Notes under the pieces: model-generated
The model's input: the letters and a program-made list of their open reading frames with translations, nothing else
The model's database searches: none
Told to the model about the DNA's origin: nothing
Origin: Nemophila menziesii
Lineage: Eukaryota; Streptophyta; Magnoliopsida; Boraginales; Hydrophyllaceae
Reading direction: 5' to 3'
Assembly (NCBI GenBank): GCA_029959085.1
Contig: JARWIR010000015.1
Coordinates: 9,237,017-9,301,016, forward strand
DNA: 64,000 bases
Translations under genes and position numbers: made by a program
Part shown: positions 9,308 through 20,593 of the stretch, in pieces
How the letters are laid out: every line of letters begins with the position of its first letter
Position numbering within the stretch: the first letter of the stretch is position 1

Positions 9308-11200
9308 TTATGACACTGGTTGAACAATAGGTGGCGATTCCACCTTCTCTTCTTCTTTCTCTTCATGCACAGCAGGTGCAACTTCATCTTCTTTCTCTTT
9401 TGAGGCTTCTTCCTCTTTCTCTTTAGCCAACTCAGCTGCATAATCTACTACCGATCGAATCTCCTCTTGCATCTTCCTCAGTAGCTCTATAAATTCGGCT
9501 TTCTCTTGATCGTCCTCCACATAAACTTCAGAACAGTCAGATTCCACGGGGTTAGACTTGGTTGGTTCTCTTCAGTACTTGGAACTTCCACGGCACTAAG
9601 GGCAGCATGTGGTGCTTCCTCTTTTGCTTCTTCAATTTCAAGGCATATAGCCTTGCAAGCTTCGAACCCAACATTGTTTTCACCTCCTTCGATTGCCTTT
9701 ACTTCCTTTTGTTCTACTACATTTGTTAACACTTTGTTTAACTGTTCTACTAGAGTACTTAACATCTGAAGTATGGCGTCGTGTCCTCGGACCTTCTCTT
9801 CCTGAGCGTTTATAGTTGTGTTCAAACGATCTAGAGCTTGTACTATCTGTTGATTGTCCATAGATCCTTTTTGCGGATACTGAGGTAAGGCTTTCTGATC
9901 TAGTGAATCGGTATAGGCATCTTGAGCAGGTTGTTGTGGAGGAGCAGGTCTATTCTGATATTGATTTTGGTACTGACCTCTCTGTTGGTAAGAGTTGTTC
10001 TGGGGGCTCTGTTGATAATGACCAGGATTAGCGGCCCCTTGTGGATTTGAATACTGCATACCCGGATGGTTTCGATTACCCCATCGGTTGGATATAAAGT
10101 AAACAGATTGCGGATTTTATTCGCACTCTTCCCATGTATGATCGTTAACTCCACATTGTTGACAACCCTGTGCTTCTTGTACTACTTTTGTAGCGGCTAA
10201 ATTCTTCTCCATTGCGATTCTCAACTCCTTGGTTTAATTTTCTAACGAGGATATTTGAGCTGAGTTCGCAGTTTCTGCATCTAAACGAAACGTTCCTCGG
10301 GTTTTTGCTACAGAAGCTCGCGTTGAAGGCCAACTTCGTTCTTGTTCCATAATATTTTCTAACACCTCGGAAGCTTCATTGTGATTCATGGACACAAAAT
10401 TACCCTTTCCAATGTTATCCACCTTTTCTCTACCTTTATCATTAAGGCCTTCATAGAACATAGCAAGCTGTAGAGCAGGTGTATAACCATGGAGCGGACA
10501 TCTAATTAATTTTTGTTGAAACCTTGTCCATGCTTCTCCCACTGTTTCTCCATCTTCTTGGCAAAATCTCGCAAGCTCGGCTTGATCTTTAAGTCTCATA
10601 CTCTTCGGATAAAATCGGTTAAAGAACGCGGCTTGAAGTTCTCTCCAAGAATGAATGGTTCCATGTGGTTGTCTTTCTAGCCAATCGCTAGCTCTTCCTG
10701 TCAAGAAAAACGAACATATGACAATACAGTTGCTCGCGTGTAATGCCAGGAGTAATGTAGGCATCACAAATCTGCATGAACTTCTGAATCGCTTTTACCG
10801 GATCTTGTATTGTTGTACCAGTATAGAGTCCGAAACTTTGAAATTGACTGAGCATACCCGGATCGGGTCTAAACTTGATATTCGGAATCTCAGGAGGGCG
10901 GTAACCGATGGGTTGAACATGGAATGATACATTAAGGCCAGGTAGATCTTGTTCAACTCGGTTCTGTTGATTATTAAGATTATTCTGCACATTACCTCCT
11001 CCTACTGGTATTTGTACACCAGGTGGTAGATCTTGTTGTTGTCCACCTGGTTGATTATGCTGAACTCCACCAAGGGGTACACCGAGTGGTATATCTTGGG
11101 CTGCCATTACTCTTCTCAAGGCTCTTTCCTCACGAACTCGTTGGTTGTAAGGTCTGAAGCTCCTCTCAGGCTCCGATAAAGGAGGCCAAGAATTAAACAC
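9308..11200 (-). pseudogene. Ty3 gag polyprotein, broken by frameshifts and stops
   Basis: The capsid-type Retrotrans_gag domain starts in the frame at 11,200-10,688 (FRPYNQRVREER, IPNIKFRPDPGMLSQF, KFMQICDAYI). It shifts frame near 10,700-10,760 and continues to 10,234 with FFLTGRASDWLERQP, CPLHGYTPALQLAMFYEGL and KGNFVSMNHNEASE. After a stop there is a CX2CX4HX4C zinc knuckle (CQQCGVNDHTWEEC, about 10,170-10,125) with a second stop just behind it. A Gln/Asn-rich stretch (10,059-9,487) and an acidic Lys/Glu stretch (9,547-9,308) lead towards the protease. It packages RNA in functional relatives. Here four or more lesions rule out a full product. The primer site and LTR lie just upstream at 11,341-12,890. 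Confidence 0.8.
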
Positions 11201-11340
11201 TGTGAATCCTGAAAAAGACTAAAGCAAACCAAAAGCGTAAATCTGGAAAAATAAAAACTAAACTAAAAACTGAAAAGTAAAAACTAATTAAAAACTAAAA
11301 CTCGAAATAGATAACCCACACGCTAACGAGACACAAGTCC

Positions 11341-11355
11341 CTGGCAGCGGCGCCA
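11341..11355 (-). other. Primer binding site (tRNA-Asp)
   Basis: Minus-strand TGGCGCCGCTGCCAG lies six bases after the end of LTR L2 and upstream of gag. It complements the 3' end of plant tRNA-Asp with small mismatches. Confidence 0.8.
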
Positions 11356-11361
11356 AAAACT

Positions 11362-12890
11362 TGGTGGTGCCTAGGGTGTGATAAAATTAATACAAATAAA
11401 GCTCAAGAAAACTACGCACTCTCACCCTAGACAGGCACAGTACTACAAGTATTACAGGACGTATGCAAGTTTTAGTGATAAATAGAGTTCGTTCTCAGGG
11501 ACTTAAGTGTGTTAATCGCGTAGGTAGAAATAACGAGTAAAAGTAAATAATTAAAAGACAAAAAGTAAAGCAAATAGATTTGAGATTACTAATTAAAACT
11601 AAGAAAATTAAAGACAATAAAATAAAAGATTAAGAAATATGAGATGAGAGATATAGCTTAGGTTTTGCTAGTATGCACTACTCCTTCTAATTCTATCTAT
11701 AAATCTAGTTCATAAGGGAGAATATTAGCTCTTGGTATACTTAGTCAGGATTCTAAATTCCCATACCTTAGACCTTGAGAGCGACTAAGGGGGCTAGCAC
11801 AACCAAGACGAGGACTCAAATAGGGTTATCAAACGCCACTAAGGCCCTATCCAGCACACTACAATCAATTGGTGATATGGTGGTTAAAACAAACCCTAAT
11901 GACTATCTAGTTAGAAGCATGTTTTGTCAGAACTACTATCGACACTAGACATTATGTGGTGGTCCAATAGTTAAACACCCTGTCAAGGAGACCATCTAAC
12001 TACTCTTAAAACAATCCTAAAGTGATCAGTTCTAGGAAAGACATTAAATCAAAACACATAAGCAAAAATAAAGTAAGTAGCTAATATCAGATTAAAACAT
12101 ATAATTCCCAAAGAAACTTAGATAGAAGAATTAGAATTCATAGATTATACATGATGCAAAACCCAAGCTATGGGAGGTTTAGTTCATACCTGAAGGAAAT
12201 AAACTAAAAGAAATTACAAAAGACATCATCTTGCTCTCTACAATAAACTGGAAGAATAAAACCTTAAGAACTAACTACTATGAGGCAAGGATGATTTACA
12301 AGTGATATAAGGGTGTATTTATAGGTGTTTAGAAGACCTAATTCGTTTTCTTGAGGAAGAGGTAAGTTATTGGACTTTTAGCCCAACTCAAATTCGTATG
12401 GAAATAAAGATAAACACTGCTGCACCATTTTGAGCATATCTTCTTCGTTATTGGTCGGATTTTGCTCCATAAGATACCAAAAGAATCGCAACAGAATTAT
12501 CTTGACCCTACAGAAGGAAATCTCCGAATCCGGCCTATTTTTTAGGTAAAAATCCACATCTTTGGACGTGTATGCAGAATCCCAGATTTAGGCAGTTTTT
12601 CCTTTTCCATCTTTTTAGCTTTTATTTCCTTATCTCCAATTACCATGCAAATCTCTTTCCATAAGTTGTTGTCTTTGACATGGACTCTAATTAAGCTCCA
12701 TAATTATCTTTAAAGCTACACACTAAATAAACAATTAAACCCAATATGCTCTAAAAATAATAATTCTTCAAATCAAGACTCAAAATAGGAAACTGCACTA
12801 AAACTCAAGAATATCGACATTATTGACTTCTAAAACACTAAAAATGATGTCTCATCCTAACATAAATCTATCACAAATGAGGAGACATCA
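11362..12890 (-). repeat. Ty3/Athila-like LTR, copy L2
   Basis: This 1.53-kb minus-strand LTR runs from TGATGTCTCC (12,890) to CACCACCA (11,362). It is an inverted near-copy of L1. It has the polypurine tract and hairpin (12,908-12,926) on its upstream side and the primer site on its downstream side, so it too is shared by adjoining element pieces. Confidence 0.8.
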
Positions 12891-14490
12891 AGACCCCCAA
12901 CTCAAAGTTGTATCGTCCCGATACAATAAAGATAAAGACAAAGGGAAGTCTATAAATACACACTTATAAAATTCTCAACACAATGGGAAAAAGCATAGCA
13001 GAATATATAGAATAGACCTAAAGCACATAACTCAGAAAATTTCATGCAATAATATTCATAAACTACATACCTGTACACTTCTCATATCCACAGTCAACAC
13101 GGCTTGAATTCAAGATCAGATTAGTTTTCGCAATGTAGGAAGGATTGGGACTTTACTTAGTTCCCCAAGAGAGCTATAGCTTGTTCATAAAACCTCACTA
13201 GTATCCAAGGATCCACTCAACTACTCTCTAATGGATCAATCACTTCTCAATTACATAGCAAAGAATCAAAAGGTCTTTAAGGTTGTAATGTAGGCTTAGG
13301 GACGGTATGATAGTATATTTGGATAATTTGGAGTGAGGTTTTTGCTCTCTCCTCACTAGCCATCAACGAATCGCCCTAGAGCTTGAGTTACTCTCATAAA
13401 ACGTTTCTCACTCAACCCAATGAATTCCTTGATGCACAATTTAGCATCCCCAATAACCCAATTAAAGCTTAAGATGTTCACATAAAAATTCACTTTGCCG
13501 GTCCGAATATATATATTTTCTTTTCTTTTCAAATCAATTTCTTTTATAGCTACGACTCTCTTTTAATGTGAGATATCACGCTATTTTCACATATATATAT
13601 TTTTTCTCTTTTTAATGCCCTTGTTGGCAAATTTAGCTCGTAGCTTCTTTTTCATTCACTATTACCCCGGCAAAGGGTTACAATAAAAATCTGTGAAACA
13701 TCACCAATATAAAGCACAGAGCACAATTAATAAGCTCAAAAATCCCAATCTAATAACAATTCCCATAATGGTGGACCCACCACCCCAAACTAAAGCTCTA
13801 AAACAACTGTCTATGCATCGTGATTCGAGTGCGGGTCATATGGAAAAGTCCTAAAATCTAAAGGATATGGCTTATAATGTGGTTCAATAAAAGGCTTTAG
13901 AAAGGCTAGAAGGGGCTGAGAAGGATATAGCATATAAAATCAAAAATCACAAGGTGAGAAGGTATAAAAAGGCTTCAAGGGCTTGAAAATATGAAAGAAC
14001 CGCCTTAATCACTTTCAACACTATGTAATTTAGTTATTTTCTTACCTTTAGCACTTTCATCAAATGGTTTGTCAACTAGCTTGGATCTCACGGCCTACAC
14101 ACTTCCAAGGTTCCCTGAGATCGAACATACTTTCTATCGCATTGCTCACTAATCTTTTCTTTACTATCAACGTATGTTTTCCTGCAAATACTCAAAGCAT
14201 ACAAATACACAGCTCATAAACATATTGCTTACTATCATTAATCTACTAAGCTTATGCTTTCAAGCTATTAAACACACTCTACATCTAATACCCATGTATC
14301 AAAAAAATTTAATTTATACCTAAAAACAGAAAAATGGAGATGAGAGACAACGAATCCCCACACCCCTAACTCAAAAATGAGCCGTGTCCCCACGACTCGA
14401 AAAAGACTCGAAAAACAGAAATTAAAATTAGCAGATAGACATATTTACAGAAATGGTAAGGAAGAAAGGGAACATACTCTCGAGGCTATT
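12891..14490 (-). other. Ty3 pre-LTR region, copy 2 (uninterrupted)
   Basis: An inverted copy of 864-1,744 plus 5,834-6,536, without the Helitron; it serves as the empty site that defines the Helitron borders. Both hairpin-purine modules are present (14,379-14,398 and 12,908-12,926). No gene. Confidence 0.8.
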
Positions 14491-14498
14491 GCCTCACA

Positions 14499-15672
14499 TC
14501 ATTGATATCCAAGGTTGGATTTTGCTGGACCTTTCGTTAATTGCTCGAGGAGTTTCATGATGTGCACTTGATTAGCATTGATTTGTGCCACATCATTGAC
14601 TAAGGAAGTTTGAGCTGCTTTGAATTTCGTTAAACGCTCCTCTATCTTCTCTTGCCAACTTTGCTCCTTTTCTTCTTTCGAGACTTGCGTAGAACTCGCT
14701 CTTCGAATGATATCCTTGATCAATATAACTCCCTTTAAATTCGAGTTTCTCTTCTTCACCCAATACTACATTCGCTTTTCGCACAAGACACGTGATCATA
14801 GTAGGAAATTTAACATTATAAACTGATTTAGGAGAGACCGAAAATCGTATCACCTCCTCATAGATCAACTGTGCCACATCAACTTCTTCTCCTCTCAAAA
14901 TACAGTCCAAAAGTAGAGCGTACTTCATAGTCACATCCAAAGTTCGTGTGTTTCCAAAGATATTAGGGACAAGGAAATTGTGCCAAATTCTTGCATCTGC
15001 TTGAAGATATTTGTAAGGCCAAGGTGCCTTCAATTCTCCCTTATGTGATTGCACTTTCTCTTTGTCTAATACATGCTCAAAAATTAATTCCTCATCAAAG
15101 ATTTTTCGCTTAGCAACTGCTTCTTCAAATTTGCAAAAACCTTTCAATTTCTTAAACTTGAAGTGGTTCCTAATCTCCTCAACTGTGAAAGGAACTAACT
15201 TTCCTCTAATCGGAACACAATTACTATCTCGGCTAAAGAGGCCTAAATAGAACTCCAAAACTAACTCATGACATAGTTCAGAACGTCTTACCATGAACGT
15301 AGACCAACCCAATTTCTCACCAAGCTCTAAGAATCTCTTGTATTCTCCATCTCCAACTTCTTCCTTGAATACTTTCTCATAAGCAAAAGGTAGTTCTTTT
15401 AATTGTTTCTCTGCAGAAGTCTTCAGGGCCCTTGAAGTATCCACTTTCTCTTTGGGTATAAGATCTTGTTGAGGTTGTGTTTTCTCCTTTGCATAATATT
15501 AAAGCTTTTTACCATTACGATCAAACAAAGGTATCCCACTCTTCTCTACTTTCTCTTTACCCTTTGATTTAGAACTAGAACCTTTGTCAATTGATTTCTT
15601 CTTGTTTAAATCCAATCCCTTGTTACTCTTCACCTCCCTCTTGTTAGATAAAATTGTTGTTCTATTAGTCAT
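14499..15672 (-). pseudogene. PF20167 / ATHILA ORF1-like protein, copy 2 (one stop, one frameshift)
   Basis: The natural start is the ATG at 15,672: MTNRTTILSNKREVKSNKG opens a Lys/Ser-rich basic N-terminus of 57 codons. An in-frame TAA (15,501-15,499) interrupts it, after which the same frame resumes (EKVDTSRALK, AEKQLKELPFAYEKVF). The core reads SELCHELVLEFYLGLFSRD, PFTVEEIRNHFKFK and PWPYKYLQADARIWHNF. Near 14,720 the frame shifts, and the C-terminal coiled-coil-like part (KIEERLTKFKAAQTS, NQVHIMKLLEQLTKGP) is read from 14,759 to 14,499. The intact gene would be about 390 residues. The basic tail and terminal heptads suggest nucleic-acid or self binding, but the function is unknown. Confidence 0.75.
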
Positions 15673-16795
15673 CTTCAATTAATCCCCAACTCAAAGCTTT
15701 AGCAACCCTTGAAATTTGTAACTTGTGAATTAATGGATGAACAAGCTTGATTTGGCCTAGGATAGGTGAATTGATGATGAATCTCTATGTGGGTGAGGTG
15801 GATTTGTAATGGGTTGGCTTGGATTTAAGAAATTTTAGGATGGGTTTTGAAAATTTGGCTCTTTATTCTTCAATTTGAATGGATTTGGTGATGATTGGGT
15901 GTTTGAATCTCTCTTGTAATGATGTGGAGAGAAGATTTGATGTGTTTTTCTTGATGATTGGGTAGTGTTTTGGTGATTGGTGAAGGTTTTGATGAGCTTA
16001 AATGGAGTTAGGAGAGTTTTGGGGAGAAGAAAGAGGTTTAAGGTTTCATAAATTCGGAATAATGGGCATTAGATCTCTTTATAAGCTTGAAACCCTTTCT
16101 TTTCTCTCTCTGGCGGCTCGTGCGGACTACCCCTGCGGACCATGGGGAGTACCGCGGGGTACACCGCAACATCTGATGGTTGAAACTAAGTTTTGGAGCA
16201 TCAGTAGGTGCGGTACACCGGACCCTAGTCCGTTCCCTACACCACACGCCTAAAACCCGTGCCGCGGGGTCGTACCACGGGGTATTATCCAGTGGGTAAA
16301 TTTTTTGGAGCATCAGATATTGCGGTATACCGCACCAACAGCCGCGGTACACCGCAGGTCGCCACCAGAGAGAGAAAGATGCGGGTTTCAAGCTTATAAA
16401 AGAGGTATAGAGTTATCAATTCCGAATTTCATAAACCTCAAGCCTCTTTCTCTTCTCCAAAACTCTCCCAACTCCATTGAAGCTCATAAAAACCTTCACC
16501 TAACACCAAAACACAACCAAATCAACATGAATTCATATCCAAATCCTTCCTACATCATTACAAAGAAGATTCAATCACCCAAATCATATCAAAACACCTA
16601 GAAACCAAGAATCAAAACCATAAATTTCAAAATCTTCTTCTAAAAATCCTTAAACCCGTATCATTAAAGCTTGATTCCATCATACACACATAGAAAATTA
16701 TCATCCTAACACCTTTCCTAACCCAAATAAAGCTTTTTCCACCTATGATTAAGTTACAAATTTCAAGAGTGTTCAAAGCTTTGAGCTGGGGGTCA
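15673..16795. repeat. Inverted repeat of the ORF leader around a GC-rich spacer
   Basis: Arms of roughly 440 bp (about 15,673-16,118 and 16,352-16,795) are diverged inverted copies; for example the GGAGTTAGGAGAGTTTTG side at 16,003 mirrors CAAAACTCTCCCAACTCC at 16,461. Both arms are the leader of a PF20167 gene. The left arm runs into the ATG at 15,672. The right arm reaches the same purine box (GCTTTGAGCTGGGGG, 16,778-16,792) and then loses homology. The 230-bp core is GC-rich with repeated CGGTACACCGC-type motifs, including the perfect palindrome TGCGGTATACCGCA at 16,321-16,334. Two element pieces meeting head to head explains this better than a DNA transposon. Confidence 0.65.
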
Positions 16796-17296
16796 AAAGA
16801 GATGATGAAGAGAATAGAGATATTATCAAGTGTTATGGGATATGAAGAATCAAAGCAAGGTGTTGGGTAAGTTCAAGAAGATTTCAATGTAGATGGGTAC
16901 TAGTTTGGGAATAAATTACAAGGTAAATCGAGTCAAGTAAGTAGATGAAAGCATGCAGTTGTGAATTCAAAGAGCAAAAAGGTTTCAACTTTCATAGAGA
17001 AGACACCATAACCTCTTCCTATCAAGATCCATCTACCCAAGATGAATAGAAGCTTCTGGGACGCTAGTAGCTGTGTTCAAAACATATTCATGGATGAACA
17101 ACTGTCTCATTAGAGATTATTCAAAGAGTTGGAAGAAGATAAACAAGAGATTTCTAGAGTGTGATTGATTGGGATGGAGCATAAGAAGATGTAAGGGAAA
17201 GCTAAATTGGTGATACTAGAAGTTTACATACATGAAAGCACTGCACCCTATTCCGGGTATTGATCAGGCGAGGTAAATAGCCTCGAAGAGTATGTT
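16796..17296 (+). other. Diverged remnant upstream of the pre-LTR repeat
   Basis: No long open frame. The last bases (GAGGTAAATAGCCTCG, 17,271-17,286) match the end of the PF20167 gene at 845-860. Short coding-like runs such as RSFWDASSCVQNIFMDEQLS (about 17,050-17,110) are interrupted by stops. It is probably a strongly diverged or replaced PF20167 gene. Confidence 0.4.
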
Positions 17297-18177
17297 TTCT
17301 TTCTTCCTTACCTCTTCTATATGTGCAATATCTATAAAATTTTAATTTTCTTTTATTTTATTTTTGAGTCTTTTCGAGTCGTGGGGACACGACTCATTTT
17401 TGAGTTGGGGGTGTGGGGATTCGTTGTCTCTCATCTCCATTTTTCTGTGTTTTATTGTTTTTTAGGTAAAATTAAAAATTTTATGAGAAGGTTTAGATGT
17501 ATGTAGAGTGTGTTTAATAGCTTAAAAGCATAAGCTCAGTGAATTAATGATAGTAAGTAATATGTTTATGAGCTATGTTATTTGTATGCTTTGAGTTTTT
17601 ACAGGAAAACACACGTTGATAGTAAAGAGAAGATTAGTGAGCAATGCGATAGAAAGTATGTTCGATCTCAGGGAACCTTGAGAAGTGTGTAGGCCGTGAG
17701 ATCCAAGCTAGTTGACAAAACCATTTGATGAAAGTGCTAAAGGTAAGAAAATAACGAAATTACATAGTGTAGAAAGTGATTAAGGCGGTTCTTTCATGTT
17801 TGAAACCCTTGAAGCCTTTTTATACCTTCTCACCTTGTGATTTTTGGTTTTATATTCTATATCCTTCTCAGCCCCTTCTAGCCTTTCTAAAGCCTTTTTA
17901 TTGAAACACGTTATAAGCCATATCCTTTAGATTATAGGACTTTTCCATATGACCCGCACTCAAATCGCGATGCATAGACAATTGTTTTAGAGCTTGAGTT
18001 TGGCGTGGTGGGTCCACCATTATTGGAATTACTATTGGGATGGGAATTTGAGCTTATTAATTGTGCTCTGTTCTTTATATTGATAATGATTCACAGATTT
18101 TTATTGTAACCCTTTGCCGGGGTAATAGTGAATGAAAAAGAAGCTACGAGCTAAATTTGCCAACAAGGGCATTAAAA

Positions 18178-18242
<65 letters not shown>

Positions 18243-18938
18243 GAAAATAGCGTGATATCTCAACATTAAAAGAGAGTTATGGCTATACAAAAGAAAAAAA
18301 TTGACTTGAAAAGAAAATATATATATTCGAACCGGCAAAGTGGAATTTTTAAGTGAACATCTTATGCTTTAATTGGGTTATTGGGGATGATAAATTATGC
18401 ATCAAGAATTAATTGGGTTGAGTGAGAACGTTTTATGAGAGTAACTCAAGCTCTAGGGCAATTCGTTGATGGCTAGTGAGGAGAGAGCCAAAAGCTCACT
18501 CTAAATTATCCAAATATACTTATCATACCGTCCCTAAGCCTACATTACAACCTTAAAGACCTTTTGATTCTTTGCTATGTAATCGAGAAGTGATTGAGCC
18601 AATAGATAGTAGTTATATGGATCTTTGGATACTAAAAAATTTCGATGAACAATCTATAACTTCCTTGGTGAACTGAGTAAAGTTCCTCTCCTTCTTACAT
18701 TGCAAAGCTAATCTAATCTTGAATTCAAGCCGTGTTGACTTTGGATATGAGAAGTGTACAGGTTTTTAGTTTTTAAATATTATTACATGAAATTTTCTGA
18801 GTATTTTCTTTAAGTCTATTCTCCATATTCTTCTATCTTATGTCTTCTGTGCTTAATTGACCTAGGTGTGTATTTAGTGATTTCCCTTTGTTTTTATCTT
18901 TATTGTATCGGGACGATACAACTTTGAGTTGGGGGTCT
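17297..18938 (+). other. Ty3 pre-LTR region, copy 3
   Basis: Matches 864-6,536 without the Helitron. It carries module 1 (17,376-17,395 with a perfectly paired stem), a long (TA)n run at 18,181-18,239 and module 2 (18,903-18,921). Small open frames within it are not conserved between copies. Confidence 0.75.
18181..18239. repeat. (TA)n microsatellite
   Basis: About 59 bases of uninterrupted TA. The matching position is about 32 bases in the next copy (22,086-22,117) and about 10 bases in copies 1 and 2. The Helitron inserted at this same AT run in copy 1. Confidence 0.9.
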
Positions 18939-20465
18939 TGATGTCTCCTCATTTGTGATAGATTTATGTTAGGACGAGACATCATTTTTAGTGCTTTAGA
19001 AGTCATAATAGTCGATTTTCTTGAGAAATAGTGCACTTTCCTATTTTGAGTCTTGATTTAGTAAAATAATATTTTTAGAGCATATTGGGTTTAATTATTT
19101 ATTTAGTGTGAAGCTTTAAAGATAATTATGGAGATTAATTAGAGTCCAAGTCAAAGACTACAAGATATGGAAAGAGATAAGCATGGTAATTGGAGATAAG
19201 GAAATAAAAGCTAAAAACATGGAAAAGGAAAAGCTGCCTTAATCCTGAATTTCTGCACCTACGACCACAAATCAGCTTATATCTCAAAAACAGTGTGGAA
19301 TTTGGAGAAACAGTCAAGAGAAGTCGAAGATCTTTCCGAGACGATGAATTTGGTGTACTCATACGCGTCAAACGGATGAGTATTGAAGCTGCTAGGACCA
19401 AAAGAAAAACGGGCCTGATTGCATGTTTTTAGGGTTACGAATTTGAGTTGGGCTTGGAGTCCACTACTTACTTCTCCTTCAAGAAAACGAATTAGGGCTT
19501 TCTAAACACCTATAAATACACCCTTATACCATTGTAAACATGTCCTTGCTCAGTTTCAAGCTTAGGCTTAGTGTCCTTACTTGTATTTTCTCACTTTTAA
19601 ATAATAGCTTAGTCCTTTAATTTAATATTCATCCTTAGAATCAAGCTATTCATCCAAGAAGCAAGCTGACCTATAGAAGAAGACAAGAAGAAGAAGTTGG
19701 AGAGTGACAAACTCCTCTTCTACATCTCACCTTCTCTATATTTAGGGTATTTAGCTATAGATCTATGCTCAACCATATTTCTAAGCTTTTATTCTGTAAG
19801 TTTTACTTTTAATTGTTGGGTTATTATTTTGTCTTAAATTCATAAATACTATTTGTTATTTTAATTTATTTGAGCTTGGCGTATATTGTTATTATGTGTT
19901 TTGACTTATTGTTGCATCCTTAGATTTGGTCAATCTTAGGATTATTCTTAGTTATTGACAACACCACATAGTCGTCTAGTTTTGATCCTTTGCCTAACTA
20001 GATAGCCATAAAGGTTTGATTTAATCACCAATCATTACCCAAGACCTTGGTAGTGGAGAGGTTGCTCCTAAGCCTAGAAAAGGCTAGGTAGAATTTAGAA
20101 TCCTGGTTAATATATAATGCTCAATCTGTGACAAGTTAGAATAACAACTTAGTAAAATAGACTCATAATATTAATCCTAATTTATCTGACTTACATTCAT
20201 CTTATTTATTTGTTTTCATTATTTATTTATTTGCGTTAGATTATTATTTATCTTATTATATTTTTATATAAACAACTAAATTCATCTACGCTTGTTAAAC
20301 ATAATTAGATCTAACGGATTAAATCCCTGCGAACGAACTTAACTTATCATCAAAACTTGCAAACGATCTGTGATACTTGCAGTGAGTTCCGTGGTTCTCA
20401 AGGGTGTGTGCTCTCTATTATTATCTTTATTTATCTATTATTTTATCACACCTTTGCCCCCACCA
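18939..20465 (+). repeat. Ty3/Athila-like LTR, copy L3
   Basis: TGATGTCTCC to CCCCCACCA, 1.53 kb, with a TATA box at 19,510-19,520 and the primer site seven bases downstream. It diverges from L1/L2 in its middle third but keeps both ends. Confidence 0.8.
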
Positions 20466-20471
20466 CGTTTT

Positions 20472-20489
20472 TGGCGCCGCTGCCGGGGA
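20472..20489 (+). other. Primer binding site (tRNA-Asp), best preserved
   Basis: TGGCGCCGCTGCCGGGGA matches the complement of the plant tRNA-Asp 3' end over 18 bases with a single C-for-T difference. It lies upstream of gag, as expected for a 5' LTR. Confidence 0.85.
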
Positions 20490-20593
20490 TTTATCTTTAA
20501 GTTAAATCTATTTTGTGTTTATTTAGTGTAGAAGTTTTTATTTGTTTTCAGTTTTACGCTTTCTTTTTGTTTTAGTCTTTCTCAGGATTTTAG

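Noticed and set aside
14593..15444. A 283-codon protein starting at 15,444
   Set aside because: The codon there is GTG inside a longer frame. The natural ATG is at 15,672 and a TAA lies between, so this is part of a broken gene.
15673..16795. Mutator-like DNA transposon with long terminal inverted repeats
   Set aside because: The arms are leaders of the PF20167 gene, one still attached to it, and the outer ends show no target duplication.
17297..17320. Taking 17,297 and 21,191 as the LTR start
   Set aside because: No polypurine tract precedes it, and the ORF end stands directly before it in three copies. The solo LTR L5 and the tract at 6,520 place the LTR start 1.6 kb further in.
17321..17506. 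Repeated about 61-residue proteins at 17,321 and 21,226
   Set aside because: They lie in the pre-LTR region, are broken in other copies and cover the hairpin module.
18144..18338. Tyr/Ile-repeat membrane peptide on the minus strand
   Set aside because: It is a (TA)n microsatellite read as codons.
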